Below, one piece after another: positions 56,978-64,000 of a stretch of DNA of 64,000 nucleotides; the first letter of the stretch is position 1, and every line of letters begins with the position of its first letter. The position numbers and the translations under genes are program-made. Source of the stretch: Duganella sacchari (GTDB lineage Bacteria; Pseudomonadota; Gammaproteobacteria; Burkholderiales; Burkholderiaceae_D); contig NZ_FRCX01000002.1 of assembly GCF_900143065.1 (NCBI RefSeq), forward strand, positions 372,001 through 436,000, given 5' to 3'. The notes under the pieces were generated by a model, which was not told the origin of the DNA, did no database searches, and saw nothing but the letters and a program-made list of their open reading frames with translations.

Positions 56978-56983
56978 GACCTG

Positions 56984-57790
56984 CTACATCCCCCGGAACA
57001 GATCGACGTAGTTACGGCTCACGACGAGCTGCTCCGGGCGGCCTTTCAGCTGCACCATCAGGCGCCCGCGAAAATCCTGCTTGGTGCCCGCCACATGGCG
57101 CGCGGCGACAATCACACTGCGGTGTATCTGCCAGAACTGCTGCTCATCGAGCTGCTCGCGCAGCTTGCTGATGGGCGTGCGGATCAGGCTCTCGCCATCG
57201 GCGACAAACACGCTGGTGTACTTGTCGTTACTCTGGAAGTAGATCACTTCTTCAATCGGAATCAGGCGGGTTTCCTCGCCGTGCGACGCTCGTATCCATT
57301 GCAGCGGCGCGCTTGCAGCGGCGGGCGCTGGCGCGGATGCCTGAACCGCCGCCCCGCCGCCAGCCAGCTGCGCCAGCAAAGCCTGCAGGGCCGCCGTTGG
57401 CAACGCCGGCTCCGGCGCCTTGAGGCGGGCCTTCAGTTTGGCGACGGCTTTTTCCAGGCGATCCAGGCTGGCAGGTTTGAGCAGGTAGTCCACCGCCGAA
57501 TGCTCAAACGCTTCCACCGCATACTGGTCAAACGCCGTGACAAACACGATATGCGGCGGCTTCGGGCTGTCCACCAGTCTCGCTGCGACATCCAGGCCGG
57601 TCATGCCGGGCATGCGGATATCAAGGAACACCACCTCCGGCGCCTCTTCGTCAATCATGCTCAGCGCCTCGATGCCATTGGCGGCACGGGCAACCACGCG
57701 TAGTTCAGGCCAGACGGTTTTCAGCTGGCCTTCCAGATATTCACGCAGATGGGATTCGTCGTCTGCGATCAGGGCACGGATGGTATCGAT
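56984..57790 (-). CDS. LytTR-family response regulator with apparent ATC start
   Basis: The receiver domain (IRALIADDESHLREYLEGQL, with phosphorylated Asp57 in VVFLDIRMPGMTG) and C-terminal LytTR DNA-binding domain (EVIYFQSNDKYTSVFVADGE, FWQIHRSVIVAARHVAGTKQ) are complete; a Pro/Ala-rich linker joins them. Coding similarity extends upstream of the first ATG/GTG/TTG (GTG 57697), which would delete about 31 residues of the receiver. The frame is open back to a stop at 57799-57801, and only ATC 57790 gives a natural N-terminus (M-D-T-I-R-A-L-I), with GAGAG 6 bases before it. It overlaps the kinase stop by 22 bases. Either a rare start codon or a mutation/sequencing error. Confidence 0.85.
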   Translation of the reverse strand: MDTIRALIADDESHLREYLEGQLKTVWPELRVVARAANGIEALSMIDEEAPEVVFLDIRMPGMTGLDVAARLVDSPKPPHIVFVTAFDQYAVEAFEHSAVDYLLKPASLDRLEKAVAKLKARLKAPEPALPTAALQALLAQLAGGGAAVQASAPAPAAASAPLQWIRASHGEETRLIPIEEVIYFQSNDKYTSVFVADGESLIRTPISKLREQLDEQQFWQIHRSVIVAARHVAGTKQDFRGRLMVQLKGRPEQLVVSRNYVDLFRGM

Positions 57791-58938
57791 GTTGGACTCT
57801 CATTCAAAGGCAGCATGAGGCGCACCGTCATGCCGCAGGGTTGGTTTTCTAATAATTCTACCTTAGCGGCAGCGCCATACAAACTGCGCAAACGCTCCCG
57901 CAGGTTGCTCAGGCCGACGCCGCCGCCCGGCTTGCGTGGTGCGGCTTCATTCAGGCCGACGCCGGTATCGCTGATGCGCAGGCTGACATGGTCGCCTTCC
58001 ACGCGCGCGCTCAGCACCACCTCGCCGCCTTCCACTTTGGGCTCCAGACCGTGGGCGATGGCGTTTTCCACCACCGGCTGCAGCAGCATGGGCGCGATGC
58101 GGAACTGGCGCAATTCATCCGGGACCTCAATACGGTAAAGCAGGCGCTCGCCCATCCGCACCTTCAGCACATCCAGATAGGCGGCAATCAGCTTGCACTC
58201 GGAGGCCAGCGTCGCTTCCTCGCTGCGGCTGGCGCTCAGGGTCGCGCGCAGATAATCAATGAAGCGCTCCAGCATGTGCTGCGCTTGCGCCGGCTGGGGA
58301 CCAATCAGGCTGACCACATTGGCCAGGGTGTTGTACAGGAAGTGCGGTTCGATCTGTGCCTGCAAGGCGCGCAGCCGCGCTTCGGCCAGCATGCGCGCAC
58401 TGGAAGCCAGCACTTCCTTCTGGCGCGCCTCCTCCACCGCACGCGCCGCCCGGCGGTCGGCGGCACTACGCACCATGTACAGCAGCAGCGCCACGCCTGC
58501 CGCGATCACCAGCGACTCCGCCTGCACGCCCCGGTTGGACAGCAGCAGCAAGGGATCGGCGCCACTCCAGAGCAGGTTGCCGAAGCCAATGCCAACCAAT
58601 ACGCTCACGCCCATCAACGCCATGCTGAACAAGACACGCGGCAGGCCACGCGCGCGGCGCGGCCAGCCGTTGAGCAGGCGGTTGCTGAGCACAGAACCCG
58701 TGTGGATCATAAGACCGATCAGGTTCGACATCAGCAGCATCGGCCCCAGGCGCGTCCAGTACGAGACGCCGTCACGCACCAGCACCACCTCCAGTGCCGC
58801 CAGCATCACGCCCAAGCCGCTGCTCCAGATGATGGTGTACAGCAGGTTGCGCGGTTGCGATGCAGGCCAGCGGCGGAAAAACGGTATCAATTCCAGCGGA
58901 TGCGCCAGTGGCGGTACGGAGTTCGGTGTGGTCATCAT
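57769..58938 (-). CDS. LytS/AlgZ-type sensor histidine kinase
   Basis: 389 residues. About four to six N-terminal membrane helices (IIWSSGLGVMLAALEVVLV, LLMSNLIGLMIHTG, LFSMALMGVSVLVGIGFG, LVIAAGVALLLYMVR) and no separate sensor domain, then the His_kinase box LQAQIEPHFLYNTLANVV with His199, and an HATPase with an N-box VVENAIAHGLEPKVEG and GVGLSNLRERLRSL. It phosphorylates the LytTR regulator encoded directly downstream; the two frames overlap by 22 bases. Signal unknown. Confidence 0.94.
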   Translation of the reverse strand: MMTTPNSVPPLAHPLELIPFFRRWPASQPRNLLYTIIWSSGLGVMLAALEVVLVRDGVSYWTRLGPMLLMSNLIGLMIHTGSVLSNRLLNGWPRRARGLPRVLFSMALMGVSVLVGIGFGNLLWSGADPLLLLSNRGVQAESLVIAAGVALLLYMVRSAADRRAARAVEEARQKEVLASSARMLAEARLRALQAQIEPHFLYNTLANVVSLIGPQPAQAQHMLERFIDYLRATLSASRSEEATLASECKLIAAYLDVLKVRMGERLLYRIEVPDELRQFRIAPMLLQPVVENAIAHGLEPKVEGGEVVLSARVEGDHVSLRISDTGVGLNEAAPRKPGGGVGLSNLRERLRSLYGAAAKVELLENQPCGMTVRLMLPLNESPTSIPSVP

Positions 58939-58951
58939 AAGATCAGGTTAT

Positions 58952-60427
58952 TCATGCCGCCAGAAAGTTACCATGAAAGCAAACCGGCGCGCGATATGGC
59001 AGCCGTGCCAATGCCATCGGACCCGCCTTGATGTTGTGTGCATCAAACACTGTCAACACACTTTGACCCCGGCGCGTGTCCTGCGCCACGCCCACCACAT
59101 AGCCGTCGGTTTCCGAACGCGCACCACGGCGTGGCACCAGCACGTGTTCTTCCGCGCGCCATCCCGGTCCGAAATCATAGCCATCCACCTTGCCGCTGTC
59201 GGTATCGATCAGGTTCACGCTGTTCAGGATCAGTTCACGGCCGGTGGCGCCCAGCACCAGCAGCTTGCGGTGGCGCGACGAAATCACTTGCGGCGCAACG
59301 CGCGGAAATTCGCTGACGCCAAACAGCCGCGCCTCGCGGGCCTGCCCGCTGGCGTAATCCAGCGTAATCTGCACTACACTGCTCGGGTTATCCGACACCA
59401 TGTTCATCTGACCGCTCATCGGCAGCGCGAACTTGCGCATGCCGTCGCCCTCATGCAGCACCACGTCCAGGCGGGTGCAGGCGCCGTCTTCGTAGGCATT
59501 CCCGAGATGGAAGACCGAACGCGCCGGCAGTTCGAAGATCTGGCGCACCGCCAGCGCATCCTTGGACACCACGATGGCGCGCATCGGGCGCTGATCGCCT
59601 ACCCATACAAAGCTGTCGGCCAGGCTGCGTTCGGGTTCGGCATGCATGTCGTAAGGCGCCACCAGGAAGATCAGATGACGGCCGCTGACCACGAAATCGT
59701 GCACCATGTTCAGCTGCGGGATCGGCAGCATGGCGGTGCGTGTCACTTCGCCGGTGGCGCTCAAGCGGTAGATCACCAGCTGGTCCGCGCCCGGCGCCGT
59801 GCCGAAGTTCCACAGGCCGCCGTCCGGGTCCATCTTAGGATGCGCGGAGAATGGCATGGCTTTCAGATCGCTGCGCCAGGTCTTGATGCCGCGCGTGGCC
59901 AGCGTTTGCGGGTCCAGTTCCGTCGCCGAACCGCCTTCCCACAGCGCATACACACTGCCGTTCAGCGGCAGCAGATTGGTGTTCGCCGCATTCAGCGTAT
60001 CGTTGTTCTTGAAGCCCTTGCGGCCGTACCAGGTGCCGAACGTGCGGTACAGGAACTGGCCAGCCTTGCTTTCCTCTTCAAATTTGCGGGTGGCGACGAA
60101 GCGGCCGATATGGCTTACTTTACCGTCGCCGATCTGCCAGCGCTGGGCAAAGCCGTCGCCATCGAACCAGTGGTGATAGCGTTCACCACCCAGTTCAAAG
60201 CGCCCCGGCCCGTTGCGGAAGAAGACGCCATTCAGGTCTTTCGGCAGATTGCCCAGCACCGTGGCGTCGCCGGACAGGTCGCCGCTATGGTCAGCGTACA
60301 CCGACAACTGGGCATTCTGCTCCAGCGCGGCGTGGAAGTCACGGTAGGTCAGCGTGTCGGCCAGCGCGGAGCTGGATGCCAGGCCGAGCGCGGCAAAGCT
60401 GAGGAATTGGCGGCGGTTCGTCATCAT
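58952..60427 (-). CDS. Tat-exported carotenoid oxygenase
   Basis: 491 residues. The N-terminus (MMTNRRQFLSFAALGLASSS, then ALA) is a twin-arginine signal with RRxFL, so the enzyme appears to be exported folded with its iron. The seven-bladed-propeller family markers are LNGVFFRNGPGRFE and HHWFDGDGFAQRW. The four iron-binding histidines lie at 196 (SAHPKMD), 243 (MVHDF), 307 (VFHLGNAYEDG) and 485 (CFHGNF). It cleaves a carotenoid or related polyene (apocarotenoid oxygenase type). It follows a DUF2141 gene by 9 bases, on the same strand, so the two are an operon. Confidence 0.92.
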   Translation of the reverse strand: MMTNRRQFLSFAALGLASSSALADTLTYRDFHAALEQNAQLSVYADHSGDLSGDATVLGNLPKDLNGVFFRNGPGRFELGGERYHHWFDGDGFAQRWQIGDGKVSHIGRFVATRKFEEESKAGQFLYRTFGTWYGRKGFKNNDTLNAANTNLLPLNGSVYALWEGGSATELDPQTLATRGIKTWRSDLKAMPFSAHPKMDPDGGLWNFGTAPGADQLVIYRLSATGEVTRTAMLPIPQLNMVHDFVVSGRHLIFLVAPYDMHAEPERSLADSFVWVGDQRPMRAIVVSKDALAVRQIFELPARSVFHLGNAYEDGACTRLDVVLHEGDGMRKFALPMSGQMNMVSDNPSSVVQITLDYASGQAREARLFGVSEFPRVAPQVISSRHRKLLVLGATGRELILNSVNLIDTDSGKVDGYDFGPGWRAEEHVLVPRRGARSETDGYVVGVAQDTRRGQSVLTVFDAHNIKAGPMALARLPYRAPVCFHGNFLAA

Positions 60428-60436
60428 GGTCTCCGA

Positions 60437-60844
60437 TCAGCGCAGGTTGACGGTCGAGGTGGCGCCGTATGCAGGTACTTGAATGCGCGCCGCGTCGAAG
60501 CCAGGCGCGCCGTGCTTGCCCAGCGCATTGTTGCTGAAGGCGTAGTCCTCGGTCGGCATGCCGACCCCATTGCGATCCAGTTTGCCGTTACCGTTAGCGT
60601 CGTGGAAAACCGCAAACGCATAGTCACCGGCCGGCAGATCGGCTACCGTGAGCTGTACCTCGCCGTTGTGGGCGGGCGCGACTACGGCACGCATGGGTTT
60701 TGTGGGGAAGGTGTCGGCCGAATCGAAAACGGCCACCATGACCTGGCCGTCGTTGCTGGCGACATCGGCCACGCGGATGGTGAGGTCGGCGGCATAGGCT
60801 GGCAAGGCGGCGGCAAACAGTACGGCGAGTATCAACTTGGACAT
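60437..60844 (-). CDS. DUF2141 periplasmic protein
   Basis: 135 residues. A signal peptide (MSKLILAVLFAAALPAYA) precedes a DUF2141 beta-sandwich: LTIRVADVASNDGQVMVAVF, VADLPAGDYAFAVFHDANGN, GKLDRNGVGMPTEDYAFS. The D-A-N-G-N-G-K-L-D block is a calcium-type loop. DUF2141 proteins are often encoded beside carotenoid oxygenases or terpenoid enzymes; the arrangement here repeats that. It is first in the operon with the exported carotenoid oxygenase, and may be its periplasmic partner. Confidence 0.9.
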   Translation of the reverse strand: MSKLILAVLFAAALPAYAADLTIRVADVASNDGQVMVAVFDSADTFPTKPMRAVVAPAHNGEVQLTVADLPAGDYAFAVFHDANGNGKLDRNGVGMPTEDYAFSNNALGKHGAPGFDAARIQVPAYGATSTVNLR

Positions 60845-60925
60845 GCTGGGCTCCTGAGTGAATGAAGTGTGATGCCACTTTATTCACTGCCCGGCGCCGC
60901 CGTGCCAGCATGCGACGAATTGCGC

Positions 60926-62638
60926 CTACCCGGCGCGAAGTGCGCCACGATGGCGCGAAATGGTGGCCAGCATTTGCTCGATATCGACCGGCTTGGCGAT
61001 AAAGTCATCCATGCCCGCCGCCAGGCACTGGTCCTGCTCGGACTGCATCACCCCTGCCGTCATCGCCAGCACGGGCAGTTTCAGGCCAAGCTCATGGCGA
61101 ATATGCCCGGTCGCCTCAAAACCATCCATCACTGGCATTTGCACATCCATCAGCACCATATCGATGTCGGCCGCGTGCTCACGCAGATAGTCGACCGCCA
61201 GCTGGCCGTTCTCCACCAGGGCGACGCTGGCGCCGGCGTGTTCCAGCATGTCGCGCGCCACCACCTGGTTCAGCGGGTGGTCCTCCACCAGCAGCAGCCG
61301 GAGACCCTGCAGGGTCGGCGTTTTCTCGCCGGGTGATGGCGCCGGCGCCACCGGAGTTGGTGCTTCCGGCAGCACCCAACTGCCCGCAGGTGCGGCCTGC
61401 GGTAGGGGCGGCTCGCGATCCGTATTGGCATCCACCTCGCCCAGCGCAAACGGCAGGGTGACCATGAACTCGCTGCCCGCCCCCGGCATGCTGTGCACCG
61501 AGATGTCACCGCCCATCAGCTCCGACAGGCGCCGGCAGATGGCCAGTCCCAGCCCGGTGCCGCCAAAGCGGCGCGTGGTCGAGGCGTCGGCCTGGCTGAA
61601 CGCAGAAAACAGGCGGCTTTGCTGCTCCATATCCATGCCGATGCCGGTATCGCGCACGGCAAAGCGCAGCCGCACCATGCCACCCTGCCCGGCCACCGCG
61701 ACCACCACACGCACCGTGACCCCACCGCGCTCGGTAAATTTGATGGCGTTGCCCACCAGGTTAATCAGAATCTGCTGCAAGCGCATGGCGTCGCCGATCA
61801 GCACCGGCGGCACATCGGCGTCCGCATTGATGGCAAGGCTGATGCCGCGCGTATTGGCGTGCAGCGCCATCACGCTGGAGACAGCGTCCAGCACCTCGCG
61901 CGGACGGAATGCGGTGGGCGCGAGTTCCATGCGTCCCGCTTCGATCTTGGAGAAGTCCAGTACATCGTTCAGGATACCCAGCAGCACCTGGCCGGAAGAC
62001 CTTATCATGCCGACGTATTCCTGCTGCGCGCGGCTCAGCGGCGTATTCTCCAGCAGATATGCCACGCCCAGTACCGCGTTCATCGGCGTACGGATCTCGT
62101 GACTCATATTTGCCACAAACTCGCTCTTGGCGCGGCTGGCCGCTTCGGCGCGCTGTTCGCTGTTTTTGCGGTCGGTGATGTTCATGGCGGTCAGATAGAA
62201 TCCATTGACCACGCCATCCGGCCCCACATCCGGCACCAGGTCCACCAGAAAATGGCTGACGCCTTCCGCGCTCCGGAACTCGCGCTCAAAATGCAAGCGA
62301 CGTCCGGCCAGCGCCGCATTCAAATCACCCAGCCAGGATTCCGCCGCCGGGCCAAAGACTTCGATCACGGTCTTGCCGATCATCGCCTGCGGGTCCAGCC
62401 CCCATTGGGTGCGGTAATGCGCGTTGGCGAAGCGGTAGCGCAGATCGCGGTCCATATAGGCGATCAACAAGGGCAGCGTATCGGCCAGCACGCGCGCGCG
62501 GCGCTCGCTCTCGCTGGTACGGTGCAGGGCCGCATCGCGCTCCGCCTTCTGCCTTGCGTTGCTGACCAGGGACAGCAGGCCCGCCAAGGCCGCAAAGGCC
62601 AGCGATGCAGCGACTATCAACAGTTCTTTGGAGGGCAT
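60926..62638 (-). CDS. PAS-containing hybrid sensor histidine kinase
   Basis: 570 residues from ATG 62638. One membrane helix ([20 protein letters not shown]), a coiled coil, a PAS domain (about 48-156: [34 protein letters not shown]), HisKA with [18 protein letters not shown] (His180), HATPase ([32 protein letters not shown]), a Pro-rich linker, and a C-terminal receiver with [18 protein letters not shown] and [12 protein letters not shown]. Such kinases pass phosphate through an HPt protein; a free HPt is encoded at 7453-7848. Divergent from the MASE1 gene, 122 bases apart. Confidence 0.94.
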   Translation of the reverse strand: MPSKELLIVAASLAFAALAGLLSLVSNARQKAERDAALHRTSESERRARVLADTLPLLIAYMDRDLRYRFANAHYRTQWGLDPQAMIGKTVIEVFGPAAESWLGDLNAALAGRRLHFEREFRSAEGVSHFLVDLVPDVGPDGVVNGFYLTAMNITDRKNSEQRAEAASRAKSEFVANMSHEIRTPMNAVLGVAYLLENTPLSRAQQEYVGMIRSSGQVLLGILNDVLDFSKIEAGRMELAPTAFRPREVLDAVSSVMALHANTRGISLAINADADVPPVLIGDAMRLQQILINLVGNAIKFTERGGVTVRVVVAVAGQGGMVRLRFAVRDTGIGMDMEQQSRLFSAFSQADASTTRRFGGTGLGLAICRRLSELMGGDISVHSMPGAGSEFMVTLPFALGEVDANTDREPPLPQAAPAGSWVLPEAPTPVAPAPSPGEKTPTLQGLRLLLVEDHPLNQVVARDMLEHAGASVALVENGQLAVDYLREHAADIDMVLMDVQMPVMDGFEATGHIRHELGLKLPVLAMTAGVMQSEQDQCLAAGMDDFIAKPVDIEQMLATISRHRGALRAG

Positions 62639-62760
62639 GGTCAAAGCTGGCTCACGATAGACTGGATAGCAAAATATTACCTTTAGCCGCAACGAATGCC
62701 AAACCATTATGACAATATTTACGCTATAGTGGTTCATCGTTGACACTCGTGGAACCTGTC

Positions 62761-64000
62761 ATGCGCGCGTTGATGCTGCTTACAATGAGCTACGCCGTTA
62801 TCGCCCACGCCAGCCTGATGCTGGCGTTTGCGCATACGAATGTGACGCCGGTCTGGCCGCCGTCCGGCATTGCCTTTGCTGCGATGCTGCTGATCGGCTA
62901 CCGCGCCTGGCCTGGCGTGTTTGCCGGTGCACTCATCGCCAACCTGGCCACCTTCTACACCAATGGCGTCGCGTTTAACGGCGCCACTGCGGTCGCCTCG
63001 CTGCTGATCGCCAGCGGCAATACGCTGGAAGCCCTGTCTGGCGTATGGCTGGTGAAGCGCTTCTTCGATATCAAGGCCCCCATGGGCCAGCAACAGAATG
63101 TCTACAAATTCGCAGTCGTCGCCATGGCCATGTGCGCGGTCGCCGCCGGCATCGGCAGCACCACGCTGGTACTCAGCGGCCTGGCGCCAATGGCGGCCTA
63201 CGGCACCATCGCGCTCACGTGGTGGGTTGGCGATACCGCCGGCGTGCTGCTGGTGGGACCCGCGATTGTGGTCTGGTGCATACGGCGCCTGCCGCGCTGG
63301 AGCTGGCGCGGCGCCATCGAGATCGGCTTTTCTGGACTGATATTACTGCTGCTGGCTGCCGGCGTGTTCGGCCGGCGCTACTCGTATGACGATGGCCTGG
63401 GCTGGATGCCGTATTTGTTCGTGCTGGCGATTGCCTGGTCCTCACACCGGCATGGCTTGCGTGGCGCCAGTGTGGTGTGCATGGTGGCGGCTGGCAGCGC
63501 GGTCATGGGCACCATCCATGGCCGCGGCCCGTTTGCGGTCGGCACGCTGAATGACGCGCTGATCGCACTGGCGACTTTCATCATGCTGTGCAGCCTGATC
63601 GCCATGGTGCTGTCGGCCGACGCCAGCGAGCGCCAACGCATCGGCAATGACACAGCCAGCTACAGCATCGCGCAATGGGCCACGCTGCTGGTCGGCGTCG
63701 GCCTGACGGTCGCGGTATGGCACTTGCTGGCCGCCAGCACGGAGCGCCGTGCGCAGGAACAGTTCGACGCCGAATGCGCCGACATCGCCAAGCGCATCAG
63801 CCGCCGCGTGACGCTCTACGAATCCGGACTGCGCGGCGCGCAGGCGCTGTTCAAGGCCCAGCAGGAACCGACGCGCGACCAGTGGCGCGACTTCGTCTCC
63901 GGCATGGACCTGCACGATAACTTCCCTGGCGTGATGGGTCTGGGTTACGGACTGTATCTGCGTGCCGACCAGCGTGCCGCAACCGTCAGGGATATGCGTC
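62761..64000 (+). CDS. MASE1-CHASE membrane sensor, C-terminus outside window
   Basis: The frame opens at ATG 62761 and is still open at 64000 (413 codons seen). A MASE1 domain of about eight membrane helices fills residues 1-290, with the family's N-terminal TNVTPVWPPSGIAFAAMLLI and TWWVGDTAGVLLVGP. After the last helix (ATLLVGVGLTVAVWHLLAAS) starts a periplasmic CHASE domain (ADIAKRISRRVTLYESGLRG, WRDFVSGMDLHDNFPGVMGL). The output, probably a histidine kinase, GGDEF or both, lies beyond the edge. Divergent from the hybrid kinase. Confidence 0.92.
   Translation, partial: MRALMLLTMSYAVIAHASLMLAFAHTNVTPVWPPSGIAFAAMLLIGYRAWPGVFAGALIANLATFYTNGVAFNGATAVASLLIASGNTLEALSGVWLVKRFFDIKAPMGQQQNVYKFAVVAMAMCAVAAGIGSTTLVLSGLAPMAAYGTIALTWWVGDTAGVLLVGPAIVVWCIRRLPRWSWRGAIEIGFSGLILLLLAAGVFGRRYSYDDGLGWMPYLFVLAIAWSSHRHGLRGASVVCMVAAGSAVMGTIHGRGPFAVGTLNDALIALATFIMLCSLIAMVLSADASERQRIGNDTASYSIAQWATLLVGVGLTVAVWHLLAASTERRAQEQFDAECADIAKRISRRVTLYESGLRGAQALFKAQQEPTRDQWRDFVSGMDLHDNFPGVMGLGYGLYLRADQRAATVRDMR

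Noticed and set aside
58259-60865. An 868-codon open frame on the plus strand over the kinase and carotenoid oxygenase genes
   Set aside because: Antisense shadow: the minus-strand frames contain complete families with catalytic residues, and this frame crosses gene borders without any domain.

Overview
The window reads as the chromosome of a high-GC betaproteobacterium, most likely Oxalobacteraceae (Massilia/Duganella/Janthinobacterium type). Pointers are two PEP-CTERM surface proteins, a TIGR03013-type (exosortase-associated) sugar transferase, VipA/VipB-type nucleotide-sugar genes, the nadB / nadC-nadA arrangement, a complete Anbu operon and many PAS/GGDEF/CHASE sensor proteins. No phage, IS element, CRISPR array, rRNA or tRNA was recognised. 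Genes are densely packed; only 7849-8217 and 20191-20665 are gene-free for more than 300 bases. Family names are from reading the sequences, without database searches.

Layout. 1-3193: edge-truncated DUF455 ferritin-like gene, PRC-barrel protein, two orphan periplasmic binding proteins. 3243-7848: Anbu operon (circularly permuted ATP-grasp, alpha-E, transglutaminase, proteasome-like Anbu) followed by an HPt-domain protein. 8218-9552: Sel1-like lipoprotein and LysR regulator. 9546-12571: exopolysaccharide genes, including an apparent in-frame chimera of a sugar transferase and the C-terminal half of a UDP-sugar dehydrogenase. 12724-19383: NAD synthesis (nadB; nadA-nadC), an acetyltransferase, a PEP-CTERM gene and a YbiT-type ABC-F ATPase. 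19592-21151: PEP-CTERM gene with terminator, then decayed gene remnants. 21152-24650: wobble-base operon queE-queD-tadA with a hydrolase and LD-carboxypeptidase. 24811-26588: orphan histidine kinase and PAS-GGDEF cyclase. 26589-31422: RTX metalloprotease, secreted nuclease, WYL regulator, LysE exporter. 31622-37594: chemoreceptor, glycosyltransferase, a gutted chemoreceptor remnant and a large Cache-PAS-GGDEF protein. 37591-43217: a candidate partner-switching module (RsbW-like ATPase, FecR-domain protein, OmpA-like protein, CHASE2-PP2C phosphatase, MBL hydrolase, STAS protein). 43344-46368: purine permease, ACT-like protein, Lrp/AsnC regulator, crystallin/glycine-zipper protein. 46405-52557: Fur-box-controlled FecI/FecR/TonB-receptor system with a DUF3649-PepSY-DUF3325 trio. 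52554-57790: oxidoreductase/LysR pair, DUF4124 and DUF481 proteins, purT, LytTR two-component system. 58952-64000: Tat-exported carotenoid oxygenase with a DUF2141 partner, hybrid histidine kinase, and the start of a MASE1-CHASE sensor.

Most noteworthy: (i) the sugar-transferase/dehydrogenase chimera joined near 11313; (ii) the partner-switching module; (iii) the Anbu operon with its catalytic residues intact; (iv) a chemoreceptor reduced to its two ends, abutting a TTG-started glycosyltransferase; (v) a LytTR response regulator whose frame lacks ATG/GTG/TTG at its natural start and appears to begin at ATC; (vi) a frameshifted PEP-CTERM remnant next to its intact paralogue.
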